Source of the DNA: CAZSNT01 sp964607765
GTDB taxonomy: Bacteria > Verrucomicrobiota > Lentisphaeria > Oligosphaerales > JABHEG01
Assembly: GCA_964607765.1 (NCBI GenBank)
Contig: CAZSNT010000017.1
Span: forward strand, 1 to 64,000
Length of the DNA: 64,000 nucleotides
Direction: 5' to 3'
Shown piece by piece: positions 45,008 through 52,905 of this stretch (position 1 is its first letter; each line of letters starts with the position of its first letter). The position numbers and the translations under genes are program-made. The notes under the pieces were generated by a model. It ran no database searches and had not been told where the DNA came from. It was given only the letters and a program-made list of their open reading frames with translations.

Positions 45008-46108
45008 TCAGCGCAGGTCCTGGACGATCTGCTGCATCTCGGCTTCCTGCTCTTCCATCTGCCGTACCATCTCGAACTGCGTGCGTGCGCGGTGCAGATT
45101 GTGGCCGGGGCGGTGTGTTTTGAAGTACACGTCGCCGCTCAGGTAGTCAGTCAGGAACCGGATGCCGATCTCGAATGTAATCAGCCTGCCGGAAAAGGCC
45201 AGGTAGTCCACTTCACTCGGGCACAGGAAGCTGCCTGCTGCTGCCAGGTACCCCTCGACCAGGGCTCGGAACATGGGTAGCTGGAACGTCACTTTGCTCA
45301 GATCCTGCTCGTCTTCGGCGGCTGTTCCCGTGGTGGTCCGGATCTGGTCGCCGAAGTCGTAGAGCACCAGGCCGGGCATCACTGTGTCCAAATCGATGAC
45401 GCACACGCCGCGTCCGGTCTCGTCGTCGAGCATCACGTTGTTGATCTTCGTGTCGTTGTGGGTGATGCGTTCCGGGATCTTCCCTGCATCGAGCAGCCCG
45501 GTCAACACTCCGGTCATCTGCTCACGCCCCAGCGCGAACGCGATCTCGTCCCGGGCCAGGGCGCCGCGGTTGGCTGTGTCCGCCTCAACGGCTTGCACCA
45601 GGTTCGCGAAACGCCAGGGCGTGTTGTGGAAGTTGACGATTGTCTCGGTCAGGCGCGGGCCCGGCAGGTCGAGGAGGTCTCGCTGGAACTGACCGAACGC
45701 CCAGGCCGCCTGGTACGCTTGGTCAGCGCTCTGCACCTCGTCGTATGTCCGGGCGCCTTCGATGAAAATGTATGCACGCCAGAAGTTGCCGGTCTGGTCG
45801 CACAGGTAGGACGCACCGTTCACCGTGGGGATTACTGTCAGGGTTTCGCGCGTGGGATCTGCACCTGATCTGTCGGCCAAGACGTTCCGCAGGTGGTCGG
45901 TGACACGCTGGATGTTGTCCATCAGCTGCGGCACATCCTTGAAGATGTTGTGGTTGATCCGTTGCAGGATGGTGCGCCTGCGCTGTCCACGTATGTCAAA
46001 AACGGCCGCGTAGGTGTCATTGATATGGCCTGTGCCGTAGGGCGCGGCGCTGACAAAGTCACCGTCGATGCGGAACTGGGAGCATATTGTCTTCAGATCA
46101 GGTTCCAT
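45008..46108 (-). CDS. N-acetylhexosamine 1-kinase (NahK-type phosphotransferase)
   Basis: A 366-residue APH-fold kinase close to NahK, which uses ATP to make N-acetylhexosamine-1-phosphate. It has YGTGHINDTYAAVF near the N-terminus, LQRINHNIFKDVP, the catalytic RITHNDTKINNVM and metal-binding VIDLDTVMPGL. Asn replaces the usual Asp-flanked His motif exactly as in NahK (HNDTKINN). It lies between a nucleotidyltransferase gene and a ROK-like kinase gene, which fits salvage of GlcNAc/GalNAc into UDP-sugars. ATG 46108 is chosen over GTG 46114. Confidence 0.85.
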   Translation of the reverse strand: MEPDLKTICSQFRIDGDFVSAAPYGTGHINDTYAAVFDIRGQRRRTILQRINHNIFKDVPQLMDNIQRVTDHLRNVLADRSGADPTRETLTVIPTVNGASYLCDQTGNFWRAYIFIEGARTYDEVQSADQAYQAAWAFGQFQRDLLDLPGPRLTETIVNFHNTPWRFANLVQAVEADTANRGALARDEIAFALGREQMTGVLTGLLDAGKIPERITHNDTKINNVMLDDETGRGVCVIDLDTVMPGLVLYDFGDQIRTTTGTAAEDEQDLSKVTFQLPMFRALVEGYLAAAGSFLCPSEVDYLAFSGRLITFEIGIRFLTDYLSGDVYFKTHRPGHNLHRARTQFEMVRQMEEQEAEMQQIVQDLR

Positions 46109-46134
46109 GTGCACTCCACCGAGTCGTCTGTGGC

Positions 46135-46186
46135 TTCAGTGTTCGGCGTTCGGCGTTTCCTGCTGTCGAGCAGGATTCGGCGTTAG
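46135..46186 (-). repeat. Dispersed repeat family B with hairpin, copy 2
   Basis: A GTTCGGC-type heptad array is followed by TTTCCTGCTGTCGAGCAGG and a further ATTCGGCG. The hairpin at 46159-46174 has 6-bp arms. It occupies most of the gap between the nucleotidyltransferase and nahK genes, and the hairpin block is almost identical to that at 63437-63452. Confidence 0.75.
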
Positions 46187-46193
46187 GTCGAGG

Positions 46194-47114
46194 TCAATCC
46201 CAGAGCGCCTCCGGGTACACTCCTTCTTGCGTCAGCTTCGCGATGCGCGCTGTGACGATCTCGCGGTCTTCACGGTAGGTCATCCCAAACCACTTCTCCG
46301 GTGTGTGCAGCACAGTCGTTCGGCAGCCGCCGTTCTTGATCAGGTCATCCACAACGCTCGGGATGAAGAACTCCGCTCGGAGATCGGTTTGGCGCTCGGT
46401 CAGGAACTCCACAAAACGGACCTCGAGATCGGCGAACAGCCCGGGGGTGAACCCCCACATGTTCATCGACGCAAGCTCGTCGCCGTCGAACTGCTGCCAT
46501 TGCCCTGAGGCGTCTGCAGACCGCGCTCCGCCATCGGCGGCCGCCTCTATCTTCGTGCATTCCACCACGGCGGTGAGGAGTCGGTCCGGCGACACGCTGC
46601 AGATTCCGCGGGACACACTGCCGTGTTCCGACAGCGTATTGCGGAGCGTGAATGCCACCATGCAGTAGTGGGGCACAGTGCCGGCAGGCGCGGGACCGGG
46701 AGTCAGAAAGTCGCTGAGGATCTGGTAAGACTGCCGTCCATAGAAGTCGTCGGCGTTGATGACTGCGAACGGCTCACCAATCGCGTCTCTCGCGGCCCAG
46801 ATGGCGTGTCCCGTGCCCCATGGCTTCTGCCTGCCCTCGGGCATGGTATGGCCCTCCGGCAGGTCAGCCAGACGCTGATGCACATAGCGGATGTCGAGGC
46901 CCGCCGCTTCTGCCTTGGCAAAGTGCCGGCGGAACTCCTCCTCCAGGCTCTCCTGCACGATGAACACGGCGGCGCCGAACCCTGCGCGCCACGCATCGTA
47001 GAGCGAGTAGTCGAGCACTATCTGACCGTTCGGCCCGACGGGATCCACTTGCTTGAAGCCACCGTAACGACTGCCCATGCCGGCAGCGAGGATCAGAAGC
47101 GTGGGACGTCCCAT
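46194..47114 (-). CDS. Sugar-1-phosphate nucleotidyltransferase
   Basis: A 306-residue GT-A-fold NTP transferase. It begins LLILAAGMGSRYGGFKQVDPVGPNG (split over the GxGxRxxxxK motif), then GTGHAIWAARD, INADDFYG (metal-binding Asp) and MNMWGFTP. It probably joins UTP (or another NTP) to the sugar-1-phosphate made by the NahK-type kinase. The unusual QVDPVGPNG block is seen in family members paired with NahK. It is the first of the three salvage genes on the minus strand after the aldolase. Confidence 0.85.
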   Translation of the reverse strand: MGRPTLLILAAGMGSRYGGFKQVDPVGPNGQIVLDYSLYDAWRAGFGAAVFIVQESLEEEFRRHFAKAEAAGLDIRYVHQRLADLPEGHTMPEGRQKPWGTGHAIWAARDAIGEPFAVINADDFYGRQSYQILSDFLTPGPAPAGTVPHYCMVAFTLRNTLSEHGSVSRGICSVSPDRLLTAVVECTKIEAAADGGARSADASGQWQQFDGDELASMNMWGFTPGLFADLEVRFVEFLTERQTDLRAEFFIPSVVDDLIKNGGCRTTVLHTPEKWFGMTYREDREIVTARIAKLTQEGVYPEALWD

Positions 47115-47222
47115 TGTCAGCGCCTTTCTCGTCTGTTGCGTTCAGGGAAGCGGCTCGGCTTTCACCAGGGGGAGTGCAGGGAACGATACCGAGCCGTTCT
47201 CACTGCGGGCGGGCCGTAGCGG

Positions 47223-47858
47223 TCAGCGCGTGGCGGCGAGAGCCACTGCTTCCTTTGCCAGCTCCGTGATGCGGCCCCACTGGCCGGCGGCCACAATCGT
47301 CTTCTTTGTCAGCCATGTTCCCGCGACAAACGGGACCTGCGGCAGAGCCAGGTAGCTCATCATGTTGGCCTGTGTCACGCCTCCCGTCGGGCAGAATTCC
47401 AACCCCAGATGTCCGTATGGGCCGATCAGGGCTTTGAGCATGCTGACGCCGCCCATGACTTCGGCCGGGAAGAACTTCAGCAGCGTGGAGCCGAGCGCGA
47501 CGGCCCGGTCCACATCCGAGGGCGTGCACACGCCGGGTGCAAAAGGCAGTCCAATGGCAGCGGCTTTGCCGATGATCTCCGGATTGCAGCCGGGCGCTAC
47601 GGCAAATCTGGCGCCGGCGTCCGTGGCGCGCTGCAGTTGGTCCGCCGTGAGCACCGTGCCTGCGCCGAGTATCATGGCGGGGAATCGCTCCGATGCCTGT
47701 CGAATGGTGGCCTCGGCCGCATCGGTTCGGAACGTGATTTCCGCCACAGGCAAGCCGCCGGCCATCAGCGCCTCGCACAGTCTCATGCCATCGTCAGGTG
47801 TGTCGACTGCAACGGCGGGGACGACCCCGTACCGGCGGAGTTCAGCAAGCGTGTCCAT
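47223..47858 (-). CDS. eda: KDPG/KHG aldolase (Eda)
   Basis: A 211-residue class I aldolase that splits 2-keto-3-deoxy-6-phosphogluconate into pyruvate and glyceraldehyde-3-phosphate. Signature stretches are AEITFRTDAA, ILGAGTVLTADQ, FAVAPGCNPEI, the Schiff-base Lys in LKFFPAEVMGG and FCPTGGVT. AAGGAGA lies before the ATG. No Edd or KDG kinase is in the window; it may serve Entner-Doudoroff or uronate breakdown. Confidence 0.94.
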   Translation of the reverse strand: MDTLAELRRYGVVPAVAVDTPDDGMRLCEALMAGGLPVAEITFRTDAAEATIRQASERFPAMILGAGTVLTADQLQRATDAGARFAVAPGCNPEIIGKAAAIGLPFAPGVCTPSDVDRAVALGSTLLKFFPAEVMGGVSMLKALIGPYGHLGLEFCPTGGVTQANMMSYLALPQVPFVAGTWLTKKTIVAAGQWGRITELAKEAVALAATR

Positions 47859-47888
47859 CGTGTCTCCTTGCGTCTCGGCAGTGCTCGG

Positions 47889-49811
47889 TCAGTTGCTTAC
47901 ACCGAGGAGTTCGTTCAGGCCCGCGTCCTCGCTGCTGCCGAGATCCAAGGCACGCTGGTACCATTCGCGGGCCTCATCGAGTCGGGCAGGGCTCCTGCTG
48001 GCGAGCAGAATCGCCAGGTTGAAAGCAGCCTGATTGTCGTGTTGATCCAGCTCAAACGACCGGCGCAGCTGGGTTTCGGCCGCGTCCAACCAGCCTGTGC
48101 TGGAGAATGCCACGCCGAGACAGCGCCGGGCCGACGCGTTGTCCGGGGTCAGGGCAACGGCTCGCATGAGGGTCGAGATGGCCCAGTCCAGTTTCTTCTG
48201 CCGCATCAACGTCGTACCCAGGTGCAGGAGGATGTCCACATCGTCGGGATTCAACTTGAATGCCTGCTGCAGGTAGCGCGCGGCGCCGTCGTCATCACCG
48301 CGCTCGGCAGCTATGAGCCCCATGCGCTGCAGCGCGACGATGTTCTCCGGGCTGTGCCGGAGCACGTCGGCGTAGTTCGAGGCGGCCATGTCCAGATCGT
48401 GATTCTTCTCGGCCAGCAGGCCACGGCGCAACAGGCCGCGCACAATGAGTTGGTGCTCCCGCGTCCGACGGTCCCGTTCGGCGTCAGCAGGTACGTCCCG
48501 GGTTGGCAGTGCGGCGGCAAGAGCCTCGGGGTCGGACAGGGCTGCCTCAAGGGCACGTCGGCGTGCCCGTTCATTCTCGAGCCTTGCGGTCAGTTCCTGG
48601 AGCTGTTCGAGGAACGGCTGGCGCGTCGCGCTCTTCGACTGCTGTTCCGAGGTCAACGCTTGTCTGAGGCGGCTCATTTCCTGCTGCTGCGCGCGCCAGC
48701 GGCGTGCGTCGACCGTGACAACGTTCCCCGCGTACGGATTGTCGGTCGGCGAGGGATCCGGGGCGGCTGGCCGCGAGGACATGGCCGCGGCAGCAATGCC
48801 TCCGGGCCGTGCGCCAGCTCCGGCAGCGGCTGCGTCCGCAGCCCGGCGTCTGTGCTTCGCCTCCAACGCGGCCAAACTCCTCTCCTGCTGGCGCAGGAGT
48901 GCGAGCTGCTCCTCATTGCGTGCCCGAAGCTCGTCCCTCTCTCTCTTCAACCGCTGCTGGCGTGCGACGCTCTCACGCAGGAGCTGGCGCAGCTTCTGTA
49001 GATTCGCATCGCCGTTCGGGCGGGCGCGGGTCAGCTCTTCGATCCGGTCAGCCAGTTGCGCGTTCTTGCGTTGCAGAATATCCAGCGTCTGGTTCGCCTT
49101 GGAGACCTCGGTTTCGGCCTCCTCCGCTCTGCGGTCGAGCTCCGCATTGCGGCTCTCCAACACGGCCACGGCCGATTCCAATTTCTTGCTTTTCCTCGTG
49201 TCGGCAAGGCCGGCCTGCGCTGTCTGCGTGGCCAGCTTGGTCAATCTCGCGGCCAGGACTCGGCTCTGCTCCCGCATGGCGGCGTTGTCGGAGACGAGCC
49301 GGGCCACATCGGGGGCATCCGCCGCAACGTGTTCCCCTTCCTGCACGTTACGGGACAGTTCCCGGCGGGTCAGGTTCAGCTCGCGGACGAGTTCGGCATT
49401 GGCTGCCGCCAGAGCGTTGATCTGTTCGGCCTGCCTCTTCGCCGTGGCGAGCAGTTGGTCGCGGCTGTAGGTGCTGAAGGTCTCGGGGCGACGCGCCTTC
49501 AGGCGGCGGATGCAGCGGTCGCAGTAGTCGATGCGGTACTCAAGCAATGACGGGTTCCACCCCGGGAACCCCCGGCGAACGGCGAGAAACGTGTCGCGTG
49601 CCTCTTGGTACAGGGCCATGGCCTGATCAGCGGTCTCTGTCTTCTCCGCCTTGCAGGCCGCCTCGAGCGTCACGTACCCCTTCATCCACTGTTCACGCGC
49701 CGCGTCTTTTGACACGGCGACACTGTCGGACTCCCTGGCCGCTGCGCCGATGGCTGCGAAACAGGCGCAGAGAAGGAGCCCGAGTACAGCTTTGAGAGGA
49801 GGTCGTACCAT
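47889..49811 (-). CDS. Exported coiled-coil/TPR protein, paralogue 1
   Basis: A 640-residue secreted protein. A signal peptide spans about residues 1-25 (VLGLLLCACFAAIGAAA). An N-terminal domain (REQWMKGYVTLEAA...FPGWNPSLLEYRIDY) is shared with the 888-aa gene upstream. A long coiled coil (about 120-330) and a Gly/Ala-rich linker follow. The C-terminus has four to five TPRs (RMGLIAAERG, LLHLGTTLMRQ, CLGVAFSSTGW, NLAILLASRSP). It probably works in the periplasm or at the envelope; no enzyme domain is seen. Confidence 0.85.
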   Translation of the reverse strand: MVRPPLKAVLGLLLCACFAAIGAAARESDSVAVSKDAAREQWMKGYVTLEAACKAEKTETADQAMALYQEARDTFLAVRRGFPGWNPSLLEYRIDYCDRCIRRLKARRPETFSTYSRDQLLATAKRQAEQINALAAANAELVRELNLTRRELSRNVQEGEHVAADAPDVARLVSDNAAMREQSRVLAARLTKLATQTAQAGLADTRKSKKLESAVAVLESRNAELDRRAEEAETEVSKANQTLDILQRKNAQLADRIEELTRARPNGDANLQKLRQLLRESVARQQRLKRERDELRARNEEQLALLRQQERSLAALEAKHRRRAADAAAAGAGARPGGIAAAAMSSRPAAPDPSPTDNPYAGNVVTVDARRWRAQQQEMSRLRQALTSEQQSKSATRQPFLEQLQELTARLENERARRRALEAALSDPEALAAALPTRDVPADAERDRRTREHQLIVRGLLRRGLLAEKNHDLDMAASNYADVLRHSPENIVALQRMGLIAAERGDDDGAARYLQQAFKLNPDDVDILLHLGTTLMRQKKLDWAISTLMRAVALTPDNASARRCLGVAFSSTGWLDAAETQLRRSFELDQHDNQAAFNLAILLASRSPARLDEAREWYQRALDLGSSEDAGLNELLGVSN

Positions 49812-49961
49812 GGTGTTGGTTCGTTTCGGCCCGGTCAGCGGCGTGGTGACCGATGGCCGAGGTCAGGACATCACGCCGACCAGGCTGACTCCAGTCTGGT
49901 CGAGTCATGGACAGGAAGACGTTGGGGACCTGTGCGCTGAGCAGCGCGCCCGGCTGCTTGG

Positions 49962-52628
49962 TCAGTTCTTGAAGTAGCTCTCCAAAGCGGGATCTTCCGA
50001 TGCGCCCAGCTCACGAGCCTTGCTGTACCACTTCTGCGCTTCTTTCCGCTTCATGTCTTCTGTGCGGGGTTCCTCTCCCGTTGCGATGACGATGGCCAGG
50101 TTGTAGGCAACCTCGGGGTTCTCTTTGTTCAACTGGAAGGCACGGCGGTACTCCGCCTCCGCTGCGCCGGCCCAGCCCATCGAACTGCAGGCAAACCCCA
50201 GCAGACGATGCACCTCGGCGTTCTTCGGGTTCTTGGCCGCGGCCCGCGCCAGCACGGAAAACGCCTCTCTGGCCTTTTCCTGGCGCAACAGGGAAAGCCC
50301 AAGCGGCAGCAGAATCTTCTCGTCGTTGGGATTCTGTTTGAAAGCCTGCGTCAGGTGCTTTTCCGCTTCGCTGTCCGCGCCGCGGTTCGACAGCAGAATG
50401 CCGACTCGTGAAAGCGCCGCGTAGTTCGCCGGGTCCAGTTTCAGCGCTTCCTTGTATCCGAACAGCGCCTTCTCGATGTCCTTGGAATCATCGGCGTCTG
50501 CTGCCGCTTTCAGGTGCGCATTCAGCGAGACCTCGTGCTCCCGCTTCTCTGTCTGCTCGGCTATCAGCAGCTGCTTCGCTTCCTCGCGCTTGCGCTTCTC
50601 TTCGGCAAGTCTGCGCTTCTCCGCCTCTTCGCGGGCGCTTACCATCTTCTCGAGCTGCTGCTGGTTGGCCTCAGCCTTCTTCCGCTCCGCCACTGCTGCG
50701 GCCAGGTTCTTCTCAAGCTGGGCGACATCCTTGGTGCCTTCGGCGGCAATGAAACGTTCGAGTTCCGTCTTCTCAGCCTGCACCTCAGTGAGTTTGGCCA
50801 GAAGCTGGCCCACGCGCGTGCCTCGGTCGTTCGCGAGGCCGCCCATTTCGGAGACTTTCTTGCGGGCAGCCTCAAGGTCACCCTGAACCGTCCGGAGCGC
50901 CAGCAGCGTCTTGTTCTGCTCAGCTTGCAGATTCTTGACAAGCCCGTCCTTCTCCTGAAGCAGCGCTTCCATCTTCGCATTGCTTTCCCGAAGCTGCTTG
51001 TCACGGGACGCCGCCAGCTTCTGCTCCAACTCGCCGGCCTTTGCCTTGGCGCCGGCCAGTTCACGGGACAGGCCACTGATCCGCGTTTCATAGTCGGCAA
51101 GCCGGGTGTTCGCGCCTGTCAACTCCCGCGTCTTGGCTGCGAGTTTGTCCCGGGCCTCTTTCACTGCGCCGTCACGCACCTCTGACTGCTGCACCAAAGC
51201 CAGGTACTTACCGTTGAGCGACTGCAATGCCTGACGCTCTTTGCCCAGCGCCTCGGTGGCTGTCGCGGCCTCGGTCTGCTTCTTCGTGATCTCGGTAGTC
51301 TTCACGCCGAGGTCCTTGCGCAACTCCTCGACGGTGGTGAGAAGCGATTCGATCTTCGCGTCTTTGCCGCCGGCCAGAGCCAACCGGCCCTTGAGTTGGG
51401 TCAGCTCGGTCTCTTTCGCTGTCAGCGCCTTCGTCTTTACGGTCAGGTCTTCCTGGAGCGCCTTCATGCCTGCCAGTGCCCTGTCGCGCTCGACCACGGT
51501 AGCCTTGACTGTCAGGAGCTCCGCCTGGGCGGCTGTGAGTACGTCGGTCTTGGCGGTCAGGTCTCCCTGGAGCGCCTTCATGCCCGCCAGCGCCTTGTCG
51601 CGCTCGACCACGGTAGCCTTGGCTGTCAGGAGCTCCGCCTGGGCGGCTGTGAGCGCCTCGGTCTTGGCTGTGAGCGCCTCGGTCCTGGCTGTGAGCTGCT
51701 CGCGCACTGCAGTGAGTTCATCCGCCAGCTTCTGCAGATCACCCTTGCCCTTGAGCGCCGCGGCCAGTTCGGCGTCTTTCTTGCCCAGCTCAGCCTTCAG
51801 CTCGCTCGCCTCCGTCTCCGCGACCTCGGCACGCTGACTGAGCTCACGGATGCGCTTGTCCGCTGCGGTCGCGGCCGCGAGAGCCTGTTCCAGTTGCGTA
51901 CGCGCCGCCGCGTTGTCCTGCTTCAGCTTGTCCCGTTCCGCTTCCAGGTCCGCCACTGCACGTGTCTGGAGAGCGATCTTCTTGTCCTTGGCCGAAGCCG
52001 CTTCGGCGAGCTGTTTGTTCTTGGCGAGGGTTGCCTTCAGCTCGGCCTGCGCTCCGTCCACGTCAGCTTGCTTGCCCTGGGCATTGGCTTTGGCCTTCTC
52101 AATCTCGGCTCGGAGTGCGTCGACGCGTGCATAGTCCTGCTCGAACTGCTTGCGGTGCTGCTCCAGCTCAGCCAGTCTCGCCTGCGCTTCCTCGAGCTTC
52201 TTCCCAAGCACTTTCAGGCGCTTCTGGGACGGCTGGACTTGCCGGCGCAGTCGCCGCACCTCCGCGACGAGGTCTGCTTTGCTCAGGTTTTCGTCGGCCA
52301 CGTCCACCTCGATTTCGAGCCTGTCGATCTGGTGCCGGGCATATTGCAGGCGGTATTTGACCAGGGACGGGTTCCAACGGGGGTACTTCTCCAGAACCTG
52401 TTCAAAGATCAGGTAGCTCTCTTCGAACAGCTCAAGGGCACGCGCGAGGTTGCCTTCCTCCTCAGCCTTGGCCGCCTCTTCGATCTTGAGGAAGCCGGAC
52501 ATCCACGTATCACGCGCTTCGTCATGGGCGCGTCGGACGTGCATGCTGGGCGGACGTGCCTGGCAGACCGTAGCGGCAACCGCAAAGGCAAATAAAGCTG
52601 CTGACGTGGCTCGGCAGAAGGGTCTCAT
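49962..52628 (-). CDS. Exported coiled-coil/TPR protein, paralogue 2
   Basis: An 888-residue secreted protein and larger sister of the next gene. A signal peptide spans about residues 1-25. The shared N-terminal domain has DTWMSGFLKIEEA and YPRWNPSLVKYRLQY. A coiled coil of about 550 residues, Lys/Glu/Ala-rich, fills the middle and includes a 38-residue tandem duplication. Four or more TPRs end the protein (RVGILLSNRG, LPLGLSLLRQ, LLGFACSSMGW, NLAIVIATGE). Tail motifs match the paralogue almost word for word. Likely a structural or scaffolding envelope protein. Confidence 0.85.
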   Translation of the reverse strand: MRPFCRATSAALFAFAVAATVCQARPPSMHVRRAHDEARDTWMSGFLKIEEAAKAEEEGNLARALELFEESYLIFEQVLEKYPRWNPSLVKYRLQYARHQIDRLEIEVDVADENLSKADLVAEVRRLRRQVQPSQKRLKVLGKKLEEAQARLAELEQHRKQFEQDYARVDALRAEIEKAKANAQGKQADVDGAQAELKATLAKNKQLAEAASAKDKKIALQTRAVADLEAERDKLKQDNAAARTQLEQALAAATAADKRIRELSQRAEVAETEASELKAELGKKDAELAAALKGKGDLQKLADELTAVREQLTARTEALTAKTEALTAAQAELLTAKATVVERDKALAGMKALQGDLTAKTDVLTAAQAELLTVKATVVERDRALAGMKALQEDLTVKTKALTAKETELTQLKGRLALAGGKDAKIESLLTTVEELRKDLGVKTTEITKKQTEAATATEALGKERQALQSLNGKYLALVQQSEVRDGAVKEARDKLAAKTRELTGANTRLADYETRISGLSRELAGAKAKAGELEQKLAASRDKQLRESNAKMEALLQEKDGLVKNLQAEQNKTLLALRTVQGDLEAARKKVSEMGGLANDRGTRVGQLLAKLTEVQAEKTELERFIAAEGTKDVAQLEKNLAAAVAERKKAEANQQQLEKMVSAREEAEKRRLAEEKRKREEAKQLLIAEQTEKREHEVSLNAHLKAAADADDSKDIEKALFGYKEALKLDPANYAALSRVGILLSNRGADSEAEKHLTQAFKQNPNDEKILLPLGLSLLRQEKAREAFSVLARAAAKNPKNAEVHRLLGFACSSMGWAGAAEAEYRRAFQLNKENPEVAYNLAIVIATGEEPRTEDMKRKEAQKWYSKARELGASEDPALESYFKN
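51431..51659 (-). repeat. In-gene 114-bp tandem duplication in the coiled-coil gene
   Basis: Two nearly identical 114-bp units code for a 38-residue block (LTAAQAELLT...VVERDKALAGMKALQ). The CGCTCGACCACGGTAGCC block recurs at 51487 and 51601, exactly 114 bp apart. The high DNA identity points to a recent duplication. Confidence 0.85.
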
Positions 52629-52787
52629 TCATGCGCCTCCCGTTGACGCGGGGAATTGTCTCCAACCATGGACAAGCGCGCTTTCCAGGCTATGTTTTGG
52701 CCTCTGCGAGGCAACAGCCCGGAACGCCTGGAAATACAGGCGTCTGCATTTCGCCTTGGCCCGAAGCCAAGCTTACGGCAACGACCG

Positions 52788-52815
52788 TTGCAGGCAGAAT
52801 CCAGACGCATAATAG
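52788..52815 (+). promoter_or_regulatory. Possible secA promoter
   Basis: TTGCAG (52788-52793), 16 bp, TAATAG (52810-52815), about 90 bp before the secA ATG. It overlaps a divergent minus-strand promoter. Box matches are only fair. Confidence 0.35.
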
Positions 52816-52839
52816 TAATGCGCCTTCAGTATTAGTCAA
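52812..52839 (-). promoter_or_regulatory. Promoter for the coiled-coil/TPR gene
   Basis: On the minus strand TTGACT (52834-52839), a 16-bp spacer and TACTAT (52812-52817), about 185 bp before the ATG at 52628. The -35 matches 5/6 and the -10 4/6, in a local AT-rich patch shared with the possible secA promoter. Confidence 0.5.
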
Positions 52840-52905
52840 GACAAGCTCGCGTTTGCCTGCTGCTACTTGGCACCAGCTGTCTTGGAAAGGGGCGAAGGGC
52901 CTACC

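Noticed and set aside
47409..49001. A 530-codon plus-strand frame opposite eda and the coiled-coil gene
   Set aside because: It crosses two real genes and shows no conserved pattern.
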